Assembly: GCA_964503685.1 (NCBI GenBank)
Contig: CAZDAW010000013.1
Location: 1 to 49,349 of the forward strand
Origin: CAZDAW01 sp964503685
GTDB lineage: Bacteria > Chloroflexota > Anaerolineae > Anaerolineales > Anaerolineaceae
DNA: 49,349 nt
Direction: 5' to 3'
Position numbers and translations under genes: made by a program. Within the stretch, counting starts at the first letter, position 1; the number at the start of each line of letters is the position of its first letter. The notes beneath the pieces were generated by a model that was not told the DNA's origin, made no database searches, and saw nothing but the letters and a program-made list of their open reading frames with translations. Below are positions 24,966 to 32,841 of the stretch, piece after piece.

Positions 24966-26098
24966 GTGTTATGCGCCAGAAGGGCGTGAACGATCCGTTC
25001 GGCGGCGCGCCCATCGCCATAAGGATTTACCGCTTGCGCCATAGCCTGGTGTTCACGCGGGTTGTCTAATAAGCGGCAGGTATCCGTCAAAATTTGCTGG
25101 GTATTTGTACCAACCAGTTTGACCGTCCCGACCTTTACACCCTCGGGACGCTCGGTGACCTGGCGTAAAACCAGCACCGGTACTCCCAACCCTGGGGCCT
25201 CTTCTTGCAGCCCACCGGAATCTGTCAGTAGGAGTGTGGCATGTTTTAATAAATGCACCCAGGGCAGATAATCAAGCGGAGGAAGCAAGGTGATGTTGTC
25301 GATTCTATCCAGCATTCTGTAAACCGGTTCGCGCACTTTAGGATTCAAATGAACCGGATAAACAATCTGAACTTTTGATCCGTATCGTACAGCCAGCTGT
25401 TGCAGAGCTTCACAAATATTTTCCAGGGGCTTTCCGAAATTTTCCCGGCGGTGGGCAGTGACAAGGATCAGTTGCTTACCGCTTTGCTGGTTGATATCCA
25501 GCGTCTGTAACAGGCTGGCGATCTCCGGGGGCTCTGGCTGTCTGGCGATCGTTTGCAGTGCGTCGATTACCGGGTTGCCAGTTACGACAATCTTGGCTGC
25601 CGGGATCCCTTCGGCCAACAAGTTCTGGCGGTTCAATTCTGTTGGAGCCAGGTGTAAATCGGCAATTACGCTGACCATACGGCGGTTGACTTCTTCGGGG
25701 AAAGGCTGCATCTTATTTCCAGTGCGCAATCCGGCTTCGACGTGCGCTACCGGAACCAGCCGGTAATAAGAGGCCAACGCGCCCGCCATTGCGGTCGTCG
25801 TATCGCCCTGAACCAGGACCCAATCGGGAGATAAATCGCTGATCAACGGGTCGAGATGGGACAGAATGGAGGCAGTCATTTCGGCCAGAGTTTGATCAGG
25901 ACGCATCAGATCCAGATCAAAATCGGGAACGATTTCGAAGAGATTGAGGACCTGATCCAACATCTCGCGGTGTTGCGCAGTGACACAAACCAGCGATTCT
26001 ACTTTTGGCTCACCGGCAAGCGCCCGGATGACCGGGGCCATTTTTACGGCCTCGGGTCTTGTACCCAATATTGATAAGATACGCAGCATTTGCGCCAT
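24962..26098 (-). CDS. wecB: UDP-N-acetylglucosamine 2-epimerase
   Basis: This 378-residue non-hydrolysing epimerase converts UDP-GlcNAc to UDP-ManNAc. Key sequences are ILSILGTRPEAVKMAPVI, VTAQHREMLDQVLNLF, VQGDTTTAMAGALASYY, HVEAGLRTG (substrate-binding), TAHRRENFGKPLENI, and LTDSGGLQEEAPGLG(V)PVL. The length is normal. It starts 12 nt downstream of the dehydrogenase stop and overlaps the next GT by 4 nt. With wecC it yields UDP-ManNAcA in the cytosol for a surface polysaccharide. Confidence 0.96.
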   Translation of the reverse strand: MAQMLRILSILGTRPEAVKMAPVIRALAGEPKVESLVCVTAQHREMLDQVLNLFEIVPDFDLDLMRPDQTLAEMTASILSHLDPLISDLSPDWVLVQGDTTTAMAGALASYYRLVPVAHVEAGLRTGNKMQPFPEEVNRRMVSVIADLHLAPTELNRQNLLAEGIPAAKIVVTGNPVIDALQTIARQPEPPEIASLLQTLDINQQSGKQLILVTAHRRENFGKPLENICEALQQLAVRYGSKVQIVYPVHLNPKVREPVYRMLDRIDNITLLPPLDYLPWVHLLKHATLLLTDSGGLQEEAPGLGVPVLVLRQVTERPEGVKVGTVKLVGTNTQQILTDTCRLLDNPREHQAMAQAVNPYGDGRAAERIVHALLAHNT

Positions 26099-26110
26099 AA
26101 ACTTTTGAGA

Positions 26111-27400
26111 TCAGGCCGAGGGATTGGATTTTCCGTCGCCCAGGCGGTAAACTTGAAAGCCTGCCGTGCGCCAATCTTTTGCGTTCCAACCGTTTACAAC
26201 GTCGATGACAATTCGGGCCGGTGTTTGTCTGGCGACAACTTGTGGGTCGAGTTTCAGAAAGCTGGAATGCGGCACGAGCAAAGCTATTGCTTCTGAATCG
26301 GCCAGGGCCGTTTCAATTATGGGCGTTATTTCGATGCCCGGAATTTCCAGATCAGGTTTAAACGGTTCGCAGGCCTTTACACTTGCTCCGGCTTTCGCCA
26401 GAAGGTTGGCAATTTCGACAGCGGGGCTTTCTCGGGCGTCGTCAACATCGGCTTTGTAGGTTAACCCTAAAACGCAAATCTTTTTACCCTTTAAATCGCC
26501 CAGAGCGCGTTGAATGATATCGAAGACGAAATGAGGTTGAGCATCATTGACCTTTCGCGCATTGTAAATGAGGGGGGTGAGGTCTGGCGCAGCTTCAACA
26601 AAAAACCAGGGATCAACGCCGATACAATGTCCGCCAACACCGGGCCCAGGGCTTAAGATTTTTACCCGCGGATGCCGGTTAGCAAGGGCGACCGCTTCCC
26701 AGATATCTACGCCAAAATGATCGGCCAGACGGGAGAATTCATTGGCAATGGCAATGTTGATATCACGGTAGGTGTTTTCCATCAGCTTTACCATCTCGGC
26801 TGTCGTGGCGTCAGTGACCACGATCTCACCGCGCACGAAACTGGCATACAGCGACTTACCGGCCTCAGCCGATGCAGAATCAATGCCGCCGATGACGCGA
26901 GCGTTTTCGACCAACTCTTTCAGGATCTTTCCGGGCAAAACACGTTCAGGAGAGTAGGCGAGATAAAAATCTTTTCCTGCTTTCAGGCCGGATTTTTCAA
27001 GAATTGGAGCAACGACATCGACCGTGGTTCTGGGCGGCGAGGTTGACTCTAAAATGACCAGATTCCCGGCATGCAGGTAAGGAATGATCCATTCGGCAGC
27101 CGAGGTAACAAAACGCAGATCTGCTTTTTTGTCATCATAAAATGGGGTTGGTACTGCAATAATAAAAGCATCCGCTGTTTCTGGCTCGTTTTTGATCTCC
27201 AACTTCCCGGAATTTAATGCGGTATGCACCAGGTCGCGAAGCCCTGGTTCCTGGATGTGCAGGTCGCCTTTTTGCAATCGATTTACAATTTGCGGGTTGA
27301 TATCAACGCCGGTCACTTGAAGTCCGTGGGTGGCAAAGGTGGATGCCGTTGGTAAGCCGATGTAGCCTAACCCCAGGACGCATATTTTTTTAAAAACCAC
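26111..27400 (-). CDS. wecC: UDP-N-acetyl-D-mannosamine dehydrogenase
   Basis: This 429-residue NAD-dependent four-electron dehydrogenase oxidises UDP-ManNAc to UDP-ManNAcA. It has VLGLGYIGLPTASTFA (NAD Rossmann loop), STSPPRTTVDVVAP, the TAEMVKLMENTYRDINIA helix, and the catalytic PGPGVGGHCIGVDPWFF, in which Cys follows GGH. The C-terminal VLGLTYKADVDDARESPA is the UDP-binding domain. The start is GTG at 27400 with AGGAG 5 nt upstream. It is the promoter-proximal gene of the glycan operon. A UDP-glucose substrate is less likely because wecB is adjacent. Confidence 0.95.
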   Translation of the reverse strand: MVFKKICVLGLGYIGLPTASTFATHGLQVTGVDINPQIVNRLQKGDLHIQEPGLRDLVHTALNSGKLEIKNEPETADAFIIAVPTPFYDDKKADLRFVTSAAEWIIPYLHAGNLVILESTSPPRTTVDVVAPILEKSGLKAGKDFYLAYSPERVLPGKILKELVENARVIGGIDSASAEAGKSLYASFVRGEIVVTDATTAEMVKLMENTYRDINIAIANEFSRLADHFGVDIWEAVALANRHPRVKILSPGPGVGGHCIGVDPWFFVEAAPDLTPLIYNARKVNDAQPHFVFDIIQRALGDLKGKKICVLGLTYKADVDDARESPAVEIANLLAKAGASVKACEPFKPDLEIPGIEITPIIETALADSEAIALLVPHSSFLKLDPQVVARQTPARIVIDVVNGWNAKDWRTAGFQVYRLGDGKSNPSA

Positions 27401-27832
27401 GTGAACTCCTATGTCAGTATGATGGCTCTATTATCCCATAAAACAATGTTATCTGGGGAGGGCGAGTTTGGGATAGCGGTATAAACAGCTTATCTGGTCG
27501 CGGTGAGCATTCGTTTCGCGAAAAAAAACGAACAAAAACGAAGGCTTTTTGGGGGGTGGAATTGCCAACAGCGATTTGCGAACCTGACCACGGCGATATT
27601 GTAGCATGGGTGGACTTAAAGGGGGCGACTCAATATGTGGAATTTTGTGTATCCGTCTGATCTGTTGAACTATCTGATCTATATTAGCGCCTTTAATGTT
27701 TTTACTCATCACAAATTAATCCAATTCATCTTGTCTTTATGAAATAGTATCTGTATACTGAATAAAGTGATCAAGATGTGAACATAAAGCTCACAGATAT
27801 TGCATTGTTTCATTTGGGAGGAGTTGATAATT
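27401..27832 (+). other. 432-nt divergent intergenic region without a credible gene
   Basis: This region separates wecC (minus) from the small membrane protein (plus). It holds an SD for each side, the promoter at 27731-27759, and a 7-bp inverted repeat (TTCGTTT / AAACGAA with A-rich loop) around 27506-27528. An 87-codon minus-strand frame here has no SD and odd composition and is not accepted. No promoter for wecC could be chosen with confidence. Confidence 0.6.
27731..27759 (+). promoter_or_regulatory. Promoter of the small membrane-protein gene
   Basis: TTGTCT (27731-27736), 17 nt, then TATACT (27754-27759). The leader to the ATG at 27833 would be about 65 nt and holds GGAGGAG at 27817-27823. 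Confidence 0.5.
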
Positions 27833-28198
27833 ATGTATATGCCTGTACAGAAAATATTTTTTTGGTTGCCCAGGATTCTGGTTGTTCTCTTTGCTCTCTT
27901 TGTGAGTCTGTTTGCTCTGGATGTGTTTGGCGAAGGGCAGGGATTTTGGGAAACCGCTATAGCTCTATTGATTCACCTGATTCCAACAGCCATCATTCTT
28001 GTTGCGCTTGTCATTTCGTGGCGATGGGAGTTAATTGGCGGGATTTTGTTTATCGGCCTGGGACTCTGGTATATTTTTGAATCTGGTGGAAAAGCGCCCT
28101 GGTCGGTGTATGCCGTGATGACCGGTGTTCCATTTCTGGTGGGCGTTTTATTTCTGATTAACTGGCGATACAAATCCTCAATTCGCGCCAAGGTTTGA
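27833..28198 (+). CDS. Small integral membrane protein of unknown function
   Basis: This 121-residue protein is mostly hydrophobic with four likely membrane segments: near residues 5-25 (LPRILVVLFALFVSLFAL), 38-58, 60-78 and 90-110. A basic N-terminus and a basic C-terminus (RYKSSIRAKV) suggest both ends in the cytoplasm. The ATG at 27833 is chosen because GGAGGAG lies 9 nt upstream, while a longer in-frame start has none. It precedes the toroid-like protein gene by 19 nt and may form a two-gene unit with it. The family could not be named. A possible DUF-type four-TM family fits the size. Confidence 0.75.
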   Translation: MYMPVQKIFFWLPRILVVLFALFVSLFALDVFGEGQGFWETAIALLIHLIPTAIILVALVISWRWELIGGILFIGLGLWYIFESGGKAPWSVYAVMTGVPFLVGVLFLINWRYKSSIRAKV

Positions 28199-28217
28199 TT
28201 TTGCCGCGGTAATTATT

Positions 28218-29231
28218 ATGACATGGCAAGATCGGCTTAAAGGGAACCCGATTCCCTGGTTATTAGAAGCGGATTCACCTGGCGTCCGTTATTTGACGAT
28301 GCGCGATATTCTGGATTTAGCGGAAGACGACCCGGATTTTTCAGTAGCAAGGAAAGCTGCCCATCGTGAGGGCCCCATTGCGGCTGTGTTGAACGAGATG
28401 AACGCGGCTGGTTATTGGGTCGAACCAGGGCCGGGTTACAATCCGAAATATAAATCTACTGTATGGGCAATCATTCTGCTGGCTCAATTGGGGGCAAATG
28501 TTAAGGAAGATGAAAGAATTGCCTGGGCTTGTCGCTATCTACTAGATCATGCCCTTGCTTCCGGCGGGCAATTTAGCGCTTCTGGCGCACCATCTGGAAC
28601 GATCGACTGTTTGCAGGGGAACCTTTTGTGGGCGTTAACAGAAATGGGTTTTGAAGACCCAAGACTCGATCTGGCAGTTGACTGGATGGCGCGTAGTGTT
28701 ACCGGAGAAGGTGTTGCACCCATCGAAGAAAAACATGCACCCTCGCGTTACTATGCGGGTAAATGTGGCCCATTGTTTGCCTGTGGCGCGAATAATAAAT
28801 TGCCCTGCGCCTGGGGGGCGGCTAAGGTAATGCTGGCTTTTAGCAATTGGGCAAAGACGCGCCGGACGCCGTTAATCGACAATGCAATTGAACAGGGGAT
28901 AAATTTCCTCTTCAGTGTCGATCCTGTCACAGCGAACTATCCGTCTGGCTGGAACGCGAAACCGAGTCAGAACTGGTGGAAATTTGGTTTCCCGGTTTTT
29001 TATGTCACCGATATATTACAAATTGGCGAAGCTCTGACGCGGTTGGGTTTGGGCAATGATCCAAGGTTTATGAATGCGCTGGCTTACATCCAGGATAAAC
29101 AAGATTCACAGGGACGCTGGCTATTGGAGTACGACTATGCCGGAAAAACCTGGGGTAACTTTGGAGAAAAAAAGCAACCCAGCAAGTGGGTTACTTTAAG
29201 AGCGCTGCGGGTGTTGAAAGGGATTAATTAA
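28218..29231 (+). CDS. Alpha/alpha-toroid (prenyltransferase/squalene-cyclase-like) protein
   Basis: This 337-residue soluble protein is rich in aromatic residues and repeated helix pairs (for example YKSTVWAIILLAQLGAN, RDWM-type motifs, LLWALTEMGFEDPRLDLAVDWM). The recurring terminal ADPRL/DALAY-like segments resemble the terpenoid-cyclase/prenyltransferase toroid used by many unrelated enzymes and by uncharacterised proteins sometimes labelled NifH by error. No DxDD or DDxD acid motif of true terpene cyclases was found, so catalysis is doubtful. It has no SD, lies 19 nt after the small membrane protein, and converges with an alcohol dehydrogenase. The function is unknown. Confidence 0.75.
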   Translation: MTWQDRLKGNPIPWLLEADSPGVRYLTMRDILDLAEDDPDFSVARKAAHREGPIAAVLNEMNAAGYWVEPGPGYNPKYKSTVWAIILLAQLGANVKEDERIAWACRYLLDHALASGGQFSASGAPSGTIDCLQGNLLWALTEMGFEDPRLDLAVDWMARSVTGEGVAPIEEKHAPSRYYAGKCGPLFACGANNKLPCAWGAAKVMLAFSNWAKTRRTPLIDNAIEQGINFLFSVDPVTANYPSGWNAKPSQNWWKFGFPVFYVTDILQIGEALTRLGLGNDPRFMNALAYIQDKQDSQGRWLLEYDYAGKTWGNFGEKKQPSKWVTLRALRVLKGIN

Positions 29232-29241
29232 AAGCTGGCCA

Positions 29242-30282
29242 TCAAAATCGGTCGATTACTTTTACACCAATCCCGCTGAAGCTATCCATATCAGTGAGTT
29301 CTTTCAAGGACTCTTCCAGGGTGATTCTTTTGCCGATCAGTTTCGATGGGTCCAGTTTTCCATTGTGGATCATGTCAAACAGTAATGAATACTTATAAGC
29401 CTGGATGCCATGACTGCCAAGGATTTCCAGTTCATTGGCGATGACTTTATCCATCGGCACAGCCGGCTGGCGATGCTCTGCCAGCATCAAGCCAACCTGA
29501 ATATGTTTTCCGCGTTTTCGTAAATTGGCGATGGAGTTAAAACAGGTGGTGGGGCTGCCCAGGGCGTCGAGCGATACATGGGCGCCGCCGCCGGTGATCT
29601 CGCGGACGATTTCCACAACATTATCCACTTTACTGGCATTGATGGTGGAAACAGCACCGATAGATTTTGCGAACTCGAGTTTATCATCTGCAATGTCTAT
29701 CGCTACAACCTGGGCGCCAATGGCGTTGGCTATCATAATAGCGGAAAGTCCCACACCTCCGCAACCATGCACAGCAACCCATTGACCGGCGCATACCTTT
29801 CCCTGATCTACAATGGCGCGAAACGAGGTTACAAAGCGACAACCCAGACTGGCTGCTGTTACGAAATCCATATCTTCGGGTAAGCGAACTAAATTGATAT
29901 CGGCCCGATCAATGGCCACGTACTCAGCAAATGATCCCCAATGGGTAAAACCTGGTTGAAATTGCCTGTCGCAAACCTGATGATTCCCGGAAACGCATTG
30001 AGGACAGACGCCGCAAGCGCATACAAAGGGAAGCGTCACTCTTTCGCCGACCTTCCAATGGATAACGTTTTTACCTGTTGCCTCAATGATTCCGGCCAAC
30101 TCGTGCCCAGGAACATGCGGCAGAGAAATATCAGGGTCATGTCCCATCCAACCGTGCCAGTCGCTTCGGCAGAGGCCGGTTGCTTTTACTTTTATTACGA
30201 CGCCGTTGTCAGTTGGCTTTGGGTCGGGAACATTTTGAATCGATAAGGGTTTGCCGAATTCTTCGAATATTGCTGCTCTCAT
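29242..30282 (-). CDS. Zinc-dependent alcohol dehydrogenase (MDR superfamily)
   Basis: This 346-residue medium-chain dehydrogenase has the catalytic zinc Cys in TGLCRSDWHGW, the GHE motif in HVPGHELAG, and a structural zinc lobe with four Cys (CACGVCPQCVSGNHQVC). The Rossmann fold has VHGCGGVGLSAIMIA. The closest type is the zinc-dependent alcohol/sorbitol dehydrogenase group acting on small alcohols or aldehydes with NAD(P). The exact substrate cannot be read. The SD GGAG lies 10 nt from the ATG. It is divergent from a methyltransferase, and the gap contains two dyads that could be operators. The C-terminal active-site ligands are complete. Confidence 0.92.
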   Translation of the reverse strand: MRAAIFEEFGKPLSIQNVPDPKPTDNGVVIKVKATGLCRSDWHGWMGHDPDISLPHVPGHELAGIIEATGKNVIHWKVGERVTLPFVCACGVCPQCVSGNHQVCDRQFQPGFTHWGSFAEYVAIDRADINLVRLPEDMDFVTAASLGCRFVTSFRAIVDQGKVCAGQWVAVHGCGGVGLSAIMIANAIGAQVVAIDIADDKLEFAKSIGAVSTINASKVDNVVEIVREITGGGAHVSLDALGSPTTCFNSIANLRKRGKHIQVGLMLAEHRQPAVPMDKVIANELEILGSHGIQAYKYSLLFDMIHNGKLDPSKLIGKRITLEESLKELTDMDSFSGIGVKVIDRF

Positions 30283-30339
30283 GATCTTTGCTCTCCATAT
30301 TGAGTTGATTGTTATGCGCCGCTCAAAACAGATAAAAGG

Positions 30340-30366
30340 ATGATATTGTTGTTGTTACGATATCAT
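30340..30366. promoter_or_regulatory. Inverted repeat in the adh/methyltransferase gap
   Basis: ATGATAT (30340-30346) and ATATCAT (30360-30366) are exact reverse complements separated by 13 nt. It is a possible regulator-binding dyad; no known family was recognised. Confidence 0.35.
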
Positions 30367-30383
30367 GGAGTATATCTTATTTG

Positions 30384-30398
30384 CTTTATCCGATAAAG
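30384..30398. promoter_or_regulatory. Perfect 15-bp palindrome, candidate operator
   Basis: CTTTATC-C-GATAAAG at 30384-30398 covers the -35 region of the TATAAT (30414-30419) that precedes the methyltransferase start by 8 nt. That position would allow repression. Confidence 0.4.
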
Positions 30399-30413
30399 TA
30401 TTTTAGTAAGGAG

Positions 30414-30419
30414 TATAAT
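30414..30419 (+). promoter_or_regulatory. -10 hexamer 8 nt before the methyltransferase ATG
   Basis: TATAAT at 30414-30419, with ATG at 30428. AAGGAG (30408-30413) is 14 nt from the ATG, too far for a usual SD, so leaderless initiation is plausible. Confidence 0.45.
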
Positions 30420-30427
30420 CATTCGAT

Positions 30428-31231
30428 ATGTCTTTTTATCAATGGAATGCTTCAGATTACGCTAAAAACTCTTTCCAGCAGCAACAATGGGCGCGCGAGT
30501 TAATTGGCAAACTCAATCTGCGAGGTAATGAAAGATTGTTGGATATTGGATGCGGCGATGGCAAGATAACGGCCGAGATTGCATCCTGTCTGCCTGGTGG
30601 GCAGGTTGTTGGCATTGATAATTCAAATGAAATGATTAATCTGGCGAAGGGCCGTTATTCTTCTCAGACATATTCCAATTTGCATTTTCAGGTGGAAGAT
30701 GCCAGCCGATTGCCATTTTATGATGAATTTGATGTCGTTTTTTCGAATGCGGCTTTGCATTGGGTGGTTGATCATTTACCTGTCTTACAGGGGATTGCCA
30801 GAAGCTTGAAATGTGGGGGAAAGATTTTATTGCAGATGGGGGGTAAGGGGAATGCCGCTGATGTCATCTCCATTATTGATGGCATGATTCAATCGAAAGA
30901 ATGGTCAATGTATTTTGATGGATTCGGTTTTCCGTATGGCTTTTACGGTCCCGATGATTATCAGGTGTGGTTGAACAACGTCGGCTTAAAACCCATTCGG
31001 GTTGAATTGATTCCAAAGGACATGGTCCATCAGGGAAGAATCGGCCTTTCCAGTTGGATCAGAACTACCTGGCTGCCCTATACGCAACGCCTGCCAGAAT
31101 CGAGGAGAAAAGATTTCATCGGTGAATTTGTCGATACTTATATGCGCGAGTTTCCAGAAGATGATCAGGGATTCGTTCATGTCAGAATGATGCGGCTCGA
31201 AGTGGAAGCTGTAAAATTACCGGGCAATTAA
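30428..31231 (+). CDS. Class I SAM-dependent methyltransferase, trans-aconitate-methyltransferase-like
   Basis: This 267-residue protein has motif I RLLDIGCGDGKITAEI (about residue 37), VVGIDNSNEMINLAK, and FDVVFSNAALHWVVDH (about residue 98), with KCGGKILLQMGGKGN as the post-core strand. The ALHWV box plus W/Y-rich C-terminal half (EWSMYFDGFGFPYGFYGPDDY) match Tam/malonyl-ACP methyltransferase-type proteins. Acceptors include small carboxylates and lipids, so the substrate is uncertain. It is divergent from an alcohol dehydrogenase and converges with the TetR gene. A -10 lies 8 nt before the start. Confidence 0.85.
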   Translation: MSFYQWNASDYAKNSFQQQQWARELIGKLNLRGNERLLDIGCGDGKITAEIASCLPGGQVVGIDNSNEMINLAKGRYSSQTYSNLHFQVEDASRLPFYDEFDVVFSNAALHWVVDHLPVLQGIARSLKCGGKILLQMGGKGNAADVISIIDGMIQSKEWSMYFDGFGFPYGFYGPDDYQVWLNNVGLKPIRVELIPKDMVHQGRIGLSSWIRTTWLPYTQRLPESRRKDFIGEFVDTYMREFPEDDQGFVHVRMMRLEVEAVKLPGN

Positions 31232-31247
31232 TTAAAACACTGACAAA

Positions 31248-31895
31248 TTATCTGTTTGTTTTTGAGGTGGGCGCCGCCCCTAACGTGTGAAATGCACCTA
31301 AAAGAAACATTTGCTGAAACATGGTGGTCATCTCTTCCGGCGAGTAGGGGGGGTTGTTTTCCAGCCACCAGGTTACAATGCCGAGTAATGAACCGGCAAA
31401 ATAATTCGAGAAGAATTCCAGTGGAATTCGCAACTGTAGTTTCAGGTTTTCGCGGGCTTCCTTGACTTCGATGAACTTGTCGATAGCCTGAATGATAATC
31501 AGGCGAAGGCGAGTAATAACCTCTGACGAACCGGTGCCACGTAAGATGACGCGATAAAGATTGGCGTATTCGGCTGCATGCTGGAAGATCAACAGGATTG
31601 GCGTTGAAGCGCTTTTATCATCGCCTCTCAGTTTATCCTGCAAGCTCCAGGCAGTGAGCGGTATTTTGGAGATCCTTGAAACAAGGTCGTCGATCATTTC
31701 GTTTATGCTCTCCAATAGCAAATCCTCTTTGTCTTTGTAATGCAGATAGAATGTGGCTCTTCCCAGATCAGCGTGATTGGTAATTTCTTCAATGGTAACG
31801 GATTCGTAGCCTTTCTCAAGGATCAATTCCAGCAGCGCTTTGCGAAGTTCCCGGCGCGAGCGACTGATTCTTCGATCCACTTTTTTAGATTCCAT
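31248..31895 (-). CDS. TetR/AcrR-family transcriptional regulator
   Basis: This 215-residue protein has the classic N-terminal helix-turn-helix: SRRELRKALLELILEKGYE, then VTIEEITNHADLGRATFYLHY. The C-terminal all-helical ligand/dimer domain is about 150 residues. It is transcribed divergently from the ABC exporter operon with 142 nt between starts. A TGTACA-N4-TGTACA dyad lies there just downstream of the exporter -10, making it the probable repressor of that operon. A second dyad (CCTTAA-N6-TTAAGG) sits 11 nt before its own ATG. The ligand is unknown; TetR regulators of exporters usually bind the exported compound. Confidence 0.93.
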   Translation of the reverse strand: MESKKVDRRISRSRRELRKALLELILEKGYESVTIEEITNHADLGRATFYLHYKDKEDLLLESINEMIDDLVSRISKIPLTAWSLQDKLRGDDKSASTPILLIFQHAAEYANLYRVILRGTGSSEVITRLRLIIIQAIDKFIEVKEARENLKLQLRIPLEFFSNYFAGSLLGIVTWWLENNPPYSPEEMTTMFQQMFLLGAFHTLGAAPTSKTNR

Positions 31896-31906
31896 AAAGC
31901 GATTTT

Positions 31907-31924
31907 CCTTAACTGTTTTTAAGG
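31907..31924. promoter_or_regulatory. Inverted repeat next to the TetR start
   Basis: CCTTAA (31907-31912) and TTAAGG (31919-31924) are separated by 6 nt. It is possibly an operator for autoregulation; AAGGA inside it also serves as the SD of the tetR gene. Confidence 0.35.
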
Positions 31925-31943
31925 TATGTATCTCTGATGATGA

Positions 31944-31971
31944 TTGACAATCCCTGTCACGAGGATATAAT
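31944..31971 (+). promoter_or_regulatory. Promoter of the ABC exporter operon
   Basis: TTGACA (31944-31949), 16-nt spacer, TATAAT (31966-31971). This is a near-consensus promoter, giving a start about 31978-31980. Confidence 0.8.
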
Positions 31972-31982
31972 ACTAGACATAT

Positions 31983-31998
31983 TGTACAATAATGTACA
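31983..31998. promoter_or_regulatory. Candidate TetR operator
   Basis: TGTACA-ATAA-TGTACA: a perfect 6+6 dyad with 4-nt centre, 12 nt past the -10 box and over the start of transcription. It is the classic position for a TetR repressor. Confidence 0.55.
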
Positions 31999-32037
31999 CA
32001 TTATCTATTTTATAACGTTTTATGAGATGTGTAAACA

Positions 32038-32841
32038 ATGTTTTTGAGTGATACGAGTTTACATAAGCCAGGCGACGCTACACCTGCAAGAGAAAATCGG
32101 TGCGACAATAATGGGCCGCTGATTCGATTGAAAGGAGTGGTCAAAGTTTACCGGTCCGTGTCCGGTGAGTTCCAGGCTCTTAAGGGTATTGACCTTGATG
32201 TTTACCCGGGGGAATTTGTAGGAGTTATCGGAAGATCGGGAGCGGGAAAGACGACGCTGGTTAATATGATTACCGGGATTGATCACCCTACTGAGGGAGA
32301 GGTGTGGTTGAATGGGGTTGCCATTCAACAACTCGATGAGAATCAACTGGCATTGTGGCGGGGTAAGAATCTGGGTGTGATCTACCAATCATTCCAATTG
32401 ATGCCTACGATTACATTATTGGACAATATTGTGCTTCCAATGGATCTTTGCGGCCAATTTCATCCTCGAAAAAGTCTTGAAAGGGCAATGGCGTTGTTGT
32501 CTCAAGTTGGTTTGGAGGAACATGCTTACAAGCTGCCCAGGGCAATTTCAGGGGGACAGCAACAGCGAGTGGCGATTGCCAGAGCGCTGGCCAACGATCC
32601 GCCAGTTATCATTGCGGATGAACCTACCGGAAGATTGGATTCTGTAACGGCAGAAGCGATCTTTAATATTTTCGATCAATTAGTTAAGGAAGGAAAAACA
32701 ATCCTGATGGTTACGCACGATCAAAGTCTGGCGGGCCGTCTTTCCAGAGTCATACAGATTGCAGATGGGAAAATCATCGCTGATAATCATTCCAATTCCA
32801 AAACACCTGATTTATTGAAGAAGGAATTGGCTCATGGGTAA
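32038..32841 (+). CDS. ABC exporter ATPase (LolD/MacB type)
   Basis: This 267-residue ATPase has Walker A IGRSGAGKTTLVNM, the signature ISGGQQQRVAIARAL, Walker B VIIADEPTG with Glu present, and the H-loop in LMVTHDQSL. The first about 35 residues (up to LIRLKG) are poorly conserved and Ser/Thr-rich, so the true start may lie a little downstream. No good SD precedes ATG 32038. It is the first gene of a three-gene unit: this ATPase, a second ATPase with a fused domain (overlap 8 nt), and a FtsX/MacB-like permease. It is probably half of an asymmetric ATPase pair exporting lipids, peptides or drugs, controlled by the divergent TetR. Confidence 0.92.
   Translation: MFLSDTSLHKPGDATPARENRCDNNGPLIRLKGVVKVYRSVSGEFQALKGIDLDVYPGEFVGVIGRSGAGKTTLVNMITGIDHPTEGEVWLNGVAIQQLDENQLALWRGKNLGVIYQSFQLMPTITLLDNIVLPMDLCGQFHPRKSLERAMALLSQVGLEEHAYKLPRAISGGQQQRVAIARALANDPPVIIADEPTGRLDSVTAEAIFNIFDQLVKEGKTILMVTHDQSLAGRLSRVIQIADGKIIADNHSNSKTPDLLKKELAHG

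Noticed and set aside
24988..25000. GAAC-GATCC-GTTC resembling a LexA box inside wecB
   Set aside because: The spacer is 5 nt, not 4. It lies inside a coding region and is not near a promoter.
27449..27712. 87-codon minus-strand frame in the wecC upstream gap
   Set aside because: There is no ribosome-binding site, and the composition is odd and low in conserved-looking motifs. It lies within a region holding promoter elements.
27777..27797. TGTGA-N9-TCACA resembling a CRP site
   Set aside because: The CRP spacer is 6 nt, and there is no other evidence of CRP control.
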